From the NCBI GenBank assembly GCA_964501365.1, contig CAZCST010000014.1:62001-126000 (forward strand): DNA of 64,000 bases, given 5' to 3'. Below the pieces are notes generated by a model that saw only the letters and a program-made list of their open reading frames with translations, had not been told where the DNA came from and made no database searches. Position 1 is the stretch's first letter, and each line of letters begins with the position of its first letter. Both the position numbers and the translations under genes were made by a program. The stretch is from CAZAMB01 sp964501365 (lineage in GTDB: Bacteria > Planctomycetota > Phycisphaerae > UBA1845). Of this stretch, positions 54,318-63,817 are shown piece after piece.

Positions 54318-54685
54318 ATGCTGACCTCCGTGGAATCCATCCCTTGATTGCACAAGTAACTCCTTTGGTAGTGCCAATTGACGGCACCCAGAGTCATTGC
54401 GGGAGCGCAGACTCCGAGAGACACCCCATCCCAATTTGAATTGTTCCCGAAAGGCCCTCCAAGATCGGCCCTTCCCAGACGACCATGTCCCCTACAAGCG
54501 AGGACGGTATTAGCTTAGTGATTTTGCACTTATTCCACAAGAGCGGAAAAATAGGGGGGATAAGGGGTCCCGCCGGGCGTTATCGGAGTACTTGCATATG
54601 AATGGGGGATGCCAAGCCAAGCCGGCAAGGGTCCGGCTTGGCCTGGCTGTTCCAAGTCTTACAGATTCTTAGCTCTTTTGGACGG
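54318..54685. other. Intergenic region between the two giant genes
   Basis: 368 bases. A 10-bp perfect stem GCCAAGCCGG/CCGGCTTGGC with a seven-base loop is at 54616-54642, 44 bases downstream of the second giant gene, without a T-tract. The region near 54317 holds the GGAGGT site of copy 1. No ORF is credible. Confidence 0.6.
54616..54642. repeat. Strong 10-bp inverted repeat downstream of giant gene 2
   Basis: Perfect GC-rich stem with loop CAAGGGT. It could act as a terminator or transcript stabiliser for the minus-strand gene, but no run of T follows on either strand. Confidence 0.55.
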
Positions 54686-57600
54686 CTAATCCGGGCAAGG
54701 CGGATTGGGACCTGGAGTGCCAGTCGAATGGCCGGTCAATCCGATGTAGTCCTGATATCCGTCTTCGCAGTCCGCATTCGACGTACAAGTACCTCCATTG
54801 TTGAATCCGCCATTGCAATGCCCGGCGACGCAGTTGGATAGCGGGCGGGTGCGGATGGCCAGGATTCGATCCAACGTAAAGGCGATATTGCCGCCGAGGT
54901 CGAGGCCGTCGGGGGCCATCCGCGGGGTGTTATCGCGCATGTCGCCTTCAAGCTGGTCGAGGCTGCCATCGCGGCCGGCCCGGTCATTGAAAAAGTTCAG
55001 CTCGGGGAGTGATTGTGGGCCGCCACACTGATAGCCGCCAGTGTTCTCCCGGTCGATGCCGCCGAAATCCATCTTGATGCGCGGCTTGCCGTTGTGATCT
55101 TCAACGCCCATCGAGAAGTTCACGTCCACCTTCAGGCAGTGCTTGAAGAGAAGGCAGTCTGTGGAGACGGTCCCCGCCGCGGCGTTTTCCAACTCCAGAA
55201 TGTTGTCGGAATTCAGCTCGCTGAAGTTGCAGTCCGCAAGCGTCGCCGCGTCACCGTCGACGAGCGAATTGTTGTTGCGGTCGGCAATCATCGCGATGGT
55301 GAGGTTGCTGATGTGCAGCTTGACCTCGACGGGCGAAGTGCGGCAGGGATCGTTGGGTCCGGCGCCCGCAGGACACTCCGGATCGTCGTCGATGAGCAGC
55401 TTGGGGGCTTCGTCGATTTTGGCCTTGAGAATCGTTTGCGTATCGGGGCCGACGTTGAACTTCTTGGCCAGGAGCTTGCCGATCACGCAGGAGCGGCGAA
55501 GCGGATCCACATCGAGGCACTCGCCATCGGAATCGCATGATCCGACGATCGGGCCGCAGGTTCCGATGTTGTCGCAGGTGCCGGAAAGCTCGCACGAGCC
55601 GCCGCCGGCACACTGGAAGTTCGCTGTGCAGGTGTCGCCCGCGTCCGTTCCGCCGACGCAATGCTTGCCGCACGCATTGCTGTTGCTGCATGCGGTTCCG
55701 GCGTTGACGCTGCCCGCGGAACATACGCCTGTACATTGTCCGTTTGTTGTGCAGGCGGTTCCCGCCAGGGCACCGGTGCAGGCCTGGCCGCAGGAAAGAT
55801 CGGCGGCACACTGGTCACCGGCATTGGGCGAACCTGGCTTGCAAATCCGGCATGCGGCATCGAGGACACAACTTTCGCCAGCGTTGAGGCTGGCTTCAGA
55901 GCAGGTTCGGGCCGGAAACGCCGAGCAGTCCTGCGTTTTCCAGCCGATGCAACGGGCGCGGCGACTGTCATCATCGGTAATCGTATCGCAATCGTCCGGC
56001 ATGAAGCTGCGAAGTTCGCGGACATGCTCAAACTCGGTCTTGAGCTTGCCGGTCTGCGTCATGTTGTAGAACAACTGGTTGAATACGTCATCGCTGATGG
56101 CAATGGTGACTTCGGATGCGGTGCGGCCCAGGAAATCGGAGATCGGCGGCTGCGGAACCGGCGCGTTCTTGAGCGGCGTTCCGGGGATGGGCCGAGCCCC
56201 CGGATCGATCTTGTCCTCCTTGGGTTCAAAGGCGGAGCCGACGGAAATGGACATTCCGCCGTCGGTAATTTCGCAGCCGGTCAGCTTGCTGTCTCGCTGC
56301 TTGGAGTCGAAATCGTTGAGGGCCTCCTCGTCATTCTTCATCTTGACGAATTCGAGGTCCATGGGGTCGCCGTCGAGCGAATCGAAGCGGTCCTTCATGT
56401 CGTCCCCGGTGATTTCGAAATCAAGAATGTCGAGGTCAATGTCCACAAATCCAAGTGTAAACACAGTGACGAAGAAGTCGGCGATATCCAGGAGGAAACC
56501 CAGCGCGCAGCCAATATCGACCTGGCCGTTGAGCTTCGTGGCGTCGTCGGGGTCGGACTCGCCGATGTTGAAATCAAAATCCAGCGGCTCGCGCTGCTCG
56601 CGCGGGATGCCGGTCTGAAGTATGTTCTGCTCGGTGACGGTAAAGGCCAGGTACATGTTCTTTCGTACGAGGATGGCGTTGACGTCAACGGTCACGCATG
56701 AGGCACAGACGCATCCACCGAAGGCGCAAACGCATCCGCTTTCACAATAGCCGCCGAAATGGGCACGAAGGTCGAGCGGAGGAAGATCCAATCGGACATT
56801 AATCTGGTTTGGATTGGGGTCCACCGTGGCCGTAATGTCGAGTTCAAGATTGGTGTTGCTGTCCTTCTTGAATTCGGTGCCATTGATGGTCATGGACACG
56901 TTCGGGTCGCATGCGTCGTCAACGGAGAGCTTCTTGGGTGGCGGATGCTGCTCGCGGAACTTTCGTTTGGTGCGATCCTTGATGCAGCGTGAGTTGGAGT
57001 CTTTTTGCACCGTAAATACTTTGGTGATTCCCGTGGTGTTGATGCCCATGACAAAGGCGCGCTGCACAAAGTTTGGCGGATCGGCTGCCGCAACCGTGCC
57101 TGCGCCGGCAGCGGCGAACAGGGCAAGGGGAGCGGGGACGATCGGACCGACGGCAAAGGTAAGTGTGTCGAACGTCGTGTTGAAATTCTCATCCATGGCC
57201 CGGGCGACCAGCAGGTTGGAGCCTGGGTCAAACGATCCGGTTGTATTTCCCTCCGCAATTCCCTTTCGCAGGTTCGTGACCGGGACGTTGATGTCAAAGT
57301 TGAGTGTGTAAAGGTCGCCGGTGGAAACTCCGTCGCCGGGCGTCACCACCTGTGCTCCGACATCCAGGTTGAAGCCGTTGATGTCGGTTTCCGTGATGCG
57401 CTTTCCGTGACAAACGCTGCCAACGACCCTGGTCGGACCGCCCGGAGTGACTTCGCCCTCGGCAGGCTTTGTGACATCGATGCGGAAGACGGTGGCCGTG
57501 CCCGTGTCGGTCAGATCATCCTCATAGCAAACGGGGCGGGAGTGGCCGCGACCGTCGCCGGCGGCGCTGGAACCATCGTCGATCTTGCTGTCGGAAACCC

Positions 57601-60376
57601 GACCCGACGATGGTCGACCAGAGAGGGTTGGCTTGTCCGATACCGCAACCTCACCGATTCCGGCCCCGTTCCCGTCATTGCTGTCGCAGTCGTCCTCGGG
57701 TTCTTCGCCGCGTTTGGGACTGGAGGTCAGGCCGACAACGCGGATGCTGCCGAAGATGTACCCCACCGTGAGAGGCTCTGCACACGAAGTGCAGAATTCT
57801 ATTTTTTCCTGCTGAAAGTTGTCCTTGTTGAATATTTTGATGATTGTGTCGCAGGAGAACTTTTCGCGTCCAATGGCGGAGGCAAACACCTCGATCGTAT
57901 CGCGGAGATGTACAGTGGCCGGGTAGCCCGTGTCGAGATACACGCGATCGTGCTTGTCGGTCACCTTGATACGCACAGGGTCTGTTCCCTTGGCATGACC
58001 ATCGCACTCGAACTTGCGATCACACTGAGTATTGGCCGATGCCGGGCAACCGCCGCCCTCGTAACGAAGTTTGATTTCCGATACGCGCCCGTTGCACGCG
58101 GGGACCTTTTCGCCTTCTACGACAACCTGATTTGAGCCGCAGCCCAGGCCAGTGAGCTTCATGGAAACCGTGTTGGCGTTCGGAATGTCGATTGGCGCGG
58201 ATTGGACTACCAGATCCTCGACGCCAACGAGCTGGTTGCCGATCTGGACCGACCCGGCAAATGGACCACCGGGGAGATCGCGCGCGGGGTCGATGTTGAG
58301 AGCTGCCAGCACGTCCACGCCACCCACTTTCACTTTGAGCGTCGAAGGATCGATATTGGGGATCGCGGCCAGGACTGGCGTGGGGACATCGTTGTCACCG
58401 GTCGAAACCGAGCCATTGGGCTGGACAACATCGACAAACGGCAGGGCGGCACAGTAGGCCTGCACCGTGCTTGTGGGCGTCTGCAGCGTGATGCGGAGAA
58501 GCGGAGCGGCGGACGTGATGCTGTGCTGGCTGTGCGAGAGGTCCTTGTCGGTCGTAGCGATCACATCCACCGAGGCGGCCCCGTGCGTGTCCTTGCCGAT
58601 GTACTTGAGTGTGATGGAGGTCACTCCGCCGCGACAGGTTTGATTCCCGTGAGGCTCCTGGAAGGAATCCACGTGAACGATCTCGAAGCTGCCGAAATGC
58701 ACGCCGGACCAGAGTGGCGTGTTGCAATTGAGTGGCAGCTTGGCGACTTCCACCTCGCGGGCCTCCGGCAGGATGAGGGCGTGAAGGTAGATCGTGTTGG
58801 GAAGCTTGTCCTTGCCCGGCTCCGGAATGAGAGTGAACGTGTCGCCCAGATGCAGACCATCGAATTCCGCGAACACTTTGTCCGTGTCGGCCGGATCGGT
58901 GGACATTTCGACGGGGATGTCCGTGCGCTGATCGAAGTGGACGATGTCGCCGTTTTTCACGGGCAGCGTCTGCACGACCGCGCCGGTGGCGTCGATGCCG
59001 AGGATTTCAGCGCTGACGACGTCAGACCCGTCGGCGCCGAAGGTGTCAAAATACACCCGGTGCTGGTTGGCACAGGGTGAGCCGTTGTCGGCGTGGTCGT
59101 TGCGGTTATTGCAATCGTAGATTCCATCCTCGTCCTGCCGGCTGGTGCTCAGCAGAGCGCAGGAGACGGCCAATTCCTGAATCCGGCAGTTTCCATCCGC
59201 GAGATCGATCAGACCATCGCAGTCGTTGTCGATTCCGTCGGAGCAAAGATTGCCGGCGGGAGTTTCCGGGGTGGGCTGGGCCGCCACGGCCGTGCATACG
59301 GTTCCAGTCTGGTCGGCGCTGCAAACGCGAATTCCGGACCGCTGGCACGCGCCAACGCCGGAAGTGCATGACGCACCGACGTCAAAGCCCTCGTCAATCT
59401 GGCCGTTTCCGTCGTTGTCTTTTCCATCGCATTTTTCGGGAGCCTGGCAGCCGCTGTCGGCCAGGTCGATCTTGCCGTCGCAGTCATTGTCCTTGCCGTC
59501 GGTGCAACGCGGTGAGCCGGGAACATTTTCCACGCCCGGCGGAAGCGGCGAGACGTTGCACCCGGCGGTTCCGTCCGGCTTGCAGATGATGATGCCGGCG
59601 TTCTGACAGGGGCCGTTGCCGACAGTGCAGGGCGCGCCGAGGTTGAATCCGTCATCGACAAGTCCGTTGTTGTCGTTGTCAAAGCCGTCGCATAGTTCGG
59701 CGGTCTTGCAAGCGGGGTTGTCAACACGAACATTGTTTTCGTCGAGACCGCCGTGGTCTGTGATACCGTCGCAATCATTGTCCTTGCGATCGAAGCAGGT
59801 GGGGTCCGTGGGACCGTTGACGCCTTCGCCCGCGGGATCGGCCGGACCGGCCACGGCATTGCAAATGGCTGCAGTATGTTCTGCGTTGCAAACGACCGTT
59901 CCAATGCGCAGGCACACACCCAGACCGGCCGTGCATTGGCGGCCGAGAGGAAGATCATCAAAGGTCAGGAAGACCCCAGCGTCGCCAAGGCAGCTTCCAC
60001 CGGGACAATCCGCCGCGATTTTGCACAAACTCCCCGCGCTTGATCCGCCGCTGCAGTGAGCTGTTCCGTCAGGAGCGAAAACGGTGAAGCCTTCGTCGGT
60101 CTGACCGTTGCAATTGTCGTCTTTGCCATTGCACAATTCGGATTTGCCCGGATTGATGTTGGCATCATTGTCGTTGCAATCCGGACCGAGGCAATCAGTC
60201 CCGACGCCGTACCCATCACCATCGACATCGGTGCAATTGGAGTCCCCGGCGACCCGGCCCACGCTGCCGACAGAACGTTCGCGACCATGTCTTGTTGTCG
60301 ATGCCTTTTGTGCAAAGACCACATCGCTGCCCAACGCAACCAGGCATGCGGAAACCAGAACCATGCTTCGTTTCAT
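54686..60376 (-). CDS. Giant secreted MopE-like multidomain protein, copy 2
   Basis: 1896 residues; GAGGAG lies about eleven bases ahead of the ATG. Signal about 1-22 (ending VVFAQ). Layout as in copy 1: MopE-type loops at about 46-415 (DVDGDGYGVGTDC, CNGKDDNCNGQTDEGF), a large beta-rich middle, a Cys-rich spacer at about 1484-1625 and the same FNQLFYNMTQTGKLKTEFEH region. The last half is nearly the same as copy 1 and the first half is more diverged. Same-strand order suggests duplication with later divergence. Surface location and metal or calcium binding are inferred from MopE relatives. Confidence 0.8.
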   Translation of the reverse strand: MKRSMVLVSACLVALGSDVVFAQKASTTRHGRERSVGSVGRVAGDSNCTDVDGDGYGVGTDCLGPDCNDNDANINPGKSELCNGKDDNCNGQTDEGFTVFAPDGTAHCSGGSSAGSLCKIAADCPGGSCLGDAGVFLTFDDLPLGRQCTAGLGVCLRIGTVVCNAEHTAAICNAVAGPADPAGEGVNGPTDPTCFDRKDNDCDGITDHGGLDENNVRVDNPACKTAELCDGFDNDNNGLVDDGFNLGAPCTVGNGPCQNAGIIICKPDGTAGCNVSPLPPGVENVPGSPRCTDGKDNDCDGKIDLADSGCQAPEKCDGKDNDGNGQIDEGFDVGASCTSGVGACQRSGIRVCSADQTGTVCTAVAAQPTPETPAGNLCSDGIDNDCDGLIDLADGNCRIQELAVSCALLSTSRQDEDGIYDCNNRNDHADNGSPCANQHRVYFDTFGADGSDVVSAEILGIDATGAVVQTLPVKNGDIVHFDQRTDIPVEMSTDPADTDKVFAEFDGLHLGDTFTLIPEPGKDKLPNTIYLHALILPEAREVEVAKLPLNCNTPLWSGVHFGSFEIVHVDSFQEPHGNQTCRGGVTSITLKYIGKDTHGAASVDVIATTDKDLSHSQHSITSAAPLLRITLQTPTSTVQAYCAALPFVDVVQPNGSVSTGDNDVPTPVLAAIPNIDPSTLKVKVGGVDVLAALNIDPARDLPGGPFAGSVQIGNQLVGVEDLVVQSAPIDIPNANTVSMKLTGLGCGSNQVVVEGEKVPACNGRVSEIKLRYEGGGCPASANTQCDRKFECDGHAKGTDPVRIKVTDKHDRVYLDTGYPATVHLRDTIEVFASAIGREKFSCDTIIKIFNKDNFQQEKIEFCTSCAEPLTVGYIFGSIRVVGLTSSPKRGEEPEDDCDSNDGNGAGIGEVAVSDKPTLSGRPSSGRVSDSKIDDGSSAAGDGRGHSRPVCYEDDLTDTGTATVFRIDVTKPAEGEVTPGGPTRVVGSVCHGKRITETDINGFNLDVGAQVVTPGDGVSTGDLYTLNFDINVPVTNLRKGIAEGNTTGSFDPGSNLLVARAMDENFNTTFDTLTFAVGPIVPAPLALFAAAGAGTVAAADPPNFVQRAFVMGINTTGITKVFTVQKDSNSRCIKDRTKRKFREQHPPPKKLSVDDACDPNVSMTINGTEFKKDSNTNLELDITATVDPNPNQINVRLDLPPLDLRAHFGGYCESGCVCAFGGCVCASCVTVDVNAILVRKNMYLAFTVTEQNILQTGIPREQREPLDFDFNIGESDPDDATKLNGQVDIGCALGFLLDIADFFVTVFTLGFVDIDLDILDFEITGDDMKDRFDSLDGDPMDLEFVKMKNDEEALNDFDSKQRDSKLTGCEITDGGMSISVGSAFEPKEDKIDPGARPIPGTPLKNAPVPQPPISDFLGRTASEVTIAISDDVFNQLFYNMTQTGKLKTEFEHVRELRSFMPDDCDTITDDDSRRARCIGWKTQDCSAFPARTCSEASLNAGESCVLDAACRICKPGSPNAGDQCAADLSCGQACTGALAGTACTTNGQCTGVCSAGSVNAGTACSNSNACGKHCVGGTDAGDTCTANFQCAGGGSCELSGTCDNIGTCGPIVGSCDSDGECLDVDPLRRSCVIGKLLAKKFNVGPDTQTILKAKIDEAPKLLIDDDPECPAGAGPNDPCRTSPVEVKLHISNLTIAMIADRNNNSLVDGDAATLADCNFSELNSDNILELENAAAGTVSTDCLLFKHCLKVDVNFSMGVEDHNGKPRIKMDFGGIDRENTGGYQCGGPQSLPELNFFNDRAGRDGSLDQLEGDMRDNTPRMAPDGLDLGGNIAFTLDRILAIRTRPLSNCVAGHCNGGFNNGGTCTSNADCEDGYQDYIGLTGHSTGTPGPNPPCPD

Positions 60377-60772
60377 GCTCGACGACTCCTCACGACTTGT
60401 GTTATTGTTCGCGGCCTCACCTCCAAGGCTTCCACCAGCATAACTGTTGCGCTCCCAAACTTCAAAAGCGGCGGTTACGGTGTCTCTGGCCCTCCTAAGA
60501 AGCGATCTGCCTCCGGCAACGGATCCATCGAAGCGAGCCGTTTTTATCAGTCACTTTGTCGAGCCTTGGAGCATGTATCCCTCAAGGATGGCGGTCGAAC
60601 TCATTACGAACGCCAAAATCGCTTGACCGTCCGCACGAACTGAAGTTCGCGGCTCGCTACATCTGACCATTGGGTGCACCAAAGGCACTTGGTTTTGATC
60701 CAAGCCCATGCGCCGGTATTCTTCATTCCTGTGACAAGCGATTCTTAACACTTACACCATTACTGAGGCATC
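60377..60772. other. Divergent region ahead of giant gene 2 and the methyltransferase gene
   Basis: 396 bases. It contains a short palindrome CGAACT/AGTTCG at 60636-60649, followed by CGGCTCGCTACA, which resembles the palindrome tails at 18281 and 20841. No gene is seen. Promoters for both flanking genes should lie here. Confidence 0.6.
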
Positions 60773-61585
60773 ATGGCCGGACCGATACGATATGTTTTGT
60801 CCCGCATGCTGGGATCATCCGCGTTCAAACGGCGGCTCTGGACACGCTGGTATCGATACCTGGAACAAACGGTCGGGGAGCAGCCGATCTGGTTCCTCAA
60901 TTACGGCTATCAGCCGGCAGACGGTGCGGCCCTTGCATTACAAGCCACCGATGAGGCCAATCGCACATCGATTCAGCTTTACGATGTGGTGACGCGCGCG
61001 GTCGACGTCGCCGGTCGCAGGGTACTGGAAGTCAGCAGTGGTCGCGGCGGGGGGGCTCGATTTCTTCATGCCTATCGCAAGCCGAAGATGATGATTGGAC
61101 TGGATCGGACGGAGCAGGCGGTGGCCTTTTGCCGACGTCAGCATCCGGGAGATGGGTTGCAATTTGTGTGCGGAGACGCTCAACAATTACCGTTTCCTGA
61201 TGAGACCTTCGATGCCGTTGTCAATGTGGAGGCGTCCCACTGCTATCCAGATGTCCCTCAATTTTTTGGAGAGGTTCGCAGAGTCTTGCGCGGGGGAGGC
61301 CATTTCCTGTATGCAGATATGCGCAAGCAACCGACGTTGGATGACTGGCGGCGGGAACTGGAAAAGACCGGTCTCGAAAAAAAGGAGGAAGTGGATATCA
61401 CCAATGACGTGGTGCGAGCATTGGAGCAAAGCAACGACCGCGTCTCAGAGCTGATCCTCAAGTCGGCTCCGCGCCTTACGCGACGGTTCTTCTCTCATTT
61501 CGCGGCCACAAAGGGCACGGGCGTTTACAACCAATTGAAGGCGGGTTCTGTACGGTACGTGCGATTTGTATTGCAGAAGCAATAA
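60773..61585 (+). CDS. SAM-dependent methyltransferase (methyltransferase_11 type)
   Basis: 270 residues; TGAGG just ahead of the ATG. The N-terminal TIQLYDVV-like region (NRTSIQLYDVVTRAVDVAG) and motif I VLEVSSGRGGGARFL resemble mycobacterial phenolphthiocerol/sterol-type O- or C-methyltransferases. VCGDAQQLPFPDETFDAVV and VRRVLRGGGHFLYADMR complete the SAM fold. The acceptor, perhaps a lipid or quinone, is unknown. It converges on scpA with 18 bases between the ends. Confidence 0.85.
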   Translation: MAGPIRYVLSRMLGSSAFKRRLWTRWYRYLEQTVGEQPIWFLNYGYQPADGAALALQATDEANRTSIQLYDVVTRAVDVAGRRVLEVSSGRGGGARFLHAYRKPKMMIGLDRTEQAVAFCRRQHPGDGLQFVCGDAQQLPFPDETFDAVVNVEASHCYPDVPQFFGEVRRVLRGGGHFLYADMRKQPTLDDWRRELEKTGLEKKEEVDITNDVVRALEQSNDRVSELILKSAPRLTRRFFSHFAATKGTGVYNQLKAGSVRYVRFVLQKQ

Positions 61586-61603
61586 GAAGGCAGGCGTATA
61601 CCC

Positions 61604-62563
61604 TTATTCTTTCTTGTTCGAGTCGGTCTGTTCGAGGACGGAATCGACCCACGAGAAATCGTCAACCTGGTCCGCCTCTTCAGCCACTTCGGCATCAATC
61701 TGCCTGGGGACAATACCTGCTGTGGCCTCCTTGATGATTTCGGGCTGGATATCAGAACCCGCACTCTGATGATGGGAGAAGGGACGGTCCGCTTCGTCGG
61801 CGGTCTCCTCGAAACCCGATTCGTCCACTGCGTCGAGCGGAGCGACATCAAGCAGCTCAACCATGATGGGAGACAGGGCCCGCTCCTGAACGGCGCGAAT
61901 GCGGCGCTGGCGGATCATTTCCAGCAGGGCCAGGAATAAACCGATCATTTCGGGCCTGGTCCGGCCCGCAAACAATTCTTCGAATCTCTGCTGCCCGCCG
62001 GCGTTCTGCAACGCATCCGCGATGTCTGCTGCGTGCAGGGTGATGGGTGTATCATCGACGCCGACCTGATGGATGCCGCCGGCCTTCCCGATCTGCTGAA
62101 GCATGCGATTGAACGCTTCAAACAGACTCCAGATGTCAACGCTTTCAAGGTCGATTTCGTCAGGATTCAACTCGGGCATGGCGGGCTGGCGCTCATGACG
62201 CTGCGAGCGTTCGTGGGCCGATTGCTCAAGGCTGCGCGCCGCGTCCTTGAACTTCTTGTATTCCAGGAGCTGTCGCACCAGTGTCGATCGTGGATCGGAA
62301 AAATCCTCTTCGTTTTCGTCCACCACCGGCGGACGAGGCAGGAGCACGCGCGATTTGATCTCCATGAGCGTAGCGGCCACGACCAGAAACTCGCCGACGG
62401 CTTCCGGGTCAAGCTCCTTCAGCAGGCTGACATACGCAATGTACTGTCCGGTGATTCGGGCGATGGGAATGTCGTAGATGTCCAGCTCTTCGCGCTTGAT
62501 AAGGAAAAGCAGCAGGTCGAGCGGCCCGTTGTAGATTTCGAGATCGACTTTGTAGTCTGTCAC
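61604..62563 (-). CDS. scpA: Segregation and condensation protein A
   Basis: 319 residues from GTG 62563, chosen for GGAGG nine bases upstream. The N-terminal Smc-kleisin motif YNGPLDLLLFLIKREELDIYDIPIARIT is the family hallmark (first part to KREELDIYDI). The C-terminal ElpLE-like region (RRIRAVQERALSPIMVELLD) binds the Smc head. It forms the SMC-ScpAB complex that condenses and segregates the chromosome. scpB and smc are not in the window. An acidic tail follows the family domain. Confidence 0.93.
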   Translation of the reverse strand: MTDYKVDLEIYNGPLDLLLFLIKREELDIYDIPIARITGQYIAYVSLLKELDPEAVGEFLVVAATLMEIKSRVLLPRPPVVDENEEDFSDPRSTLVRQLLEYKKFKDAARSLEQSAHERSQRHERQPAMPELNPDEIDLESVDIWSLFEAFNRMLQQIGKAGGIHQVGVDDTPITLHAADIADALQNAGGQQRFEELFAGRTRPEMIGLFLALLEMIRQRRIRAVQERALSPIMVELLDVAPLDAVDESGFEETADEADRPFSHHQSAGSDIQPEIIKEATAGIVPRQIDAEVAEEADQVDDFSWVDSVLEQTDSNKKE

Positions 62564-62582
62564 GTGCAGAACTCCTCCACAT

Positions 62583-63221
62583 TTATGCTCTCTTTCGACC
62601 GTGCCAGGAAAAAGCAAACGATGTACCTATGGCCAACAGAAAAGCTGTTGTAGGCTCAGGGATTGGTAATCCGTAGATCTCGTACGTTCCTGCGACATTC
62701 CAATCCGTCCATAATCCGTCGCCGAACGGATCGCTGCCAGGAGAACGAATATCGACCGTCAGGTCTTCAGTGATACGATCAATCGAGTAGCCCAAGAGGT
62801 CTGGTCCAACCGTAGGCACATGAAAAATAAGTCCCGATTCGGATGTTCCCCCCCCTCCCGCTCCGGATCCCTTCGCGCTCCATTGCAAAACAACAATGGA
62901 CTGCTCACGTCCATCCGTCAGATAGGTAACAAAGTCAGTAAAACCGGTGTCATCACCGTTGGTAAGGACAGCGGTTACTCGAAATGGGTATGGTGGTTGA
63001 ACTGGAGTGTTCTCAAAAAGCCGACCTGCGATCGCATTGGCGTCGTCGTCGAATATCGCGAGCGTGGGCCAGCGGGACTCAAACACCTCCGGACTACCGA
63101 CAATGATTCCAGGGGTGGGAATGCGCCAGGTAGCGAGCAACTGCGATTCTGGCCCAACCGGTCCGGCGGACGCGGATGCGGCGGACGAAAGCAGGGCGAG
63201 AACGACGAGTGAACGGTTCAC
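62583..63221 (-). CDS. PEP-CTERM sorting-domain exported protein, copy 1
   Basis: 212 residues, GTG start overlapping the stop of the upstream gene as GTGA. Signal about 1-19 (ALLSSAASASAG). The middle is an acidic beta-rich domain with no named family. The C-terminus IPEPTTAFLLAIGTSFAFSW then HGRKRA is a PEP-CTERM signal (PEP, TM helix, basic tail), normally processed by an exosortase and linked to exopolysaccharide-associated export. No exosortase gene is in the window. Confidence 0.85.
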   Translation of the reverse strand: MNRSLVVLALLSSAASASAGPVGPESQLLATWRIPTPGIIVGSPEVFESRWPTLAIFDDDANAIAGRLFENTPVQPPYPFRVTAVLTNGDDTGFTDFVTYLTDGREQSIVVLQWSAKGSGAGGGGTSESGLIFHVPTVGPDLLGYSIDRITEDLTVDIRSPGSDPFGDGLWTDWNVAGTYEIYGLPIPEPTTAFLLAIGTSFAFSWHGRKRA

Positions 63222-63817
63222 AGTAGGACCTCTATGTCAGAATTTCTTCGTTGGAATGTGGGGCCGAGAATCGCGATGAGCCCTCCCGAAATGCAAAACA
63301 AAGTACTTGGTTCTGGGACAGGCGTACCGTAGAACTCATAGGTCAATGAGTAATTGACGCTCAATCCTTCCAGACCTAACAGTTGGAACGGTGTAAAGTG
63401 CACGTCATGAACATTGAGTCGAATTAGTGTCAACTCGTATCCAATGAAACCCGGCAAGCCGCTAAACAGCGCGGATTCGAGGTTGGGGGAAAGTACTCCG
63501 CCACTCTCCCAAAAAACACCATCCTTCAGGATGTCGTCGCTTCCGTTGGTGAGTAAGCTTGCGAACGTGGAAAAATCTGGTTCCGAATCGGGCGTGAAAT
63601 CAACAATTCCGGTTCCTCCCTCTCCCCAGAACAATGTCTCTCCGATTTGCGCATAGGATTCCGCTCCTTCGATCTCAAGGACGAACGCGACGCTCGGGTC
63701 CGCCGGCGCACTTCCTGGGCCATGCAGATGGCCGTCAAAAGATCCTAGCAGCGCCGGTCCAGCGGATGCGATTGACGCGGATGAAAGCAGTGCCAGAACG
63801 ACGAGTAAACGTTTCAT
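63218..63817 (-). CDS. PEP-CTERM sorting-domain exported protein, copy 2
   Basis: 199 residues. Signal about 1-19 (VVLALLSSASIASAG), almost the same as its neighbour. The C-terminus VPEPSTLFCISGGLIAILG then FQRR is a PEP-CTERM motif. The ribosome site TGGAGGTCCAACT matches that of copy 1 (AGAGGTCCTACT), so the duplication covers the leader too. Body sequences differ (LTNGSDD/LTNGDDT remains). Function unknown. Confidence 0.85.
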   Translation of the reverse strand: MKRLLVVLALLSSASIASAGPALLGSFDGHLHGPGSAPADPSVAFVLEIEGAESYAQIGETLFWGEGGTGIVDFTPDSEPDFSTFASLLTNGSDDILKDGVFWESGGVLSPNLESALFSGLPGFIGYELTLIRLNVHDVHFTPFQLLGLEGLSVNYSLTYEFYGTPVPEPSTLFCISGGLIAILGPTFQRRNSDIEVLL

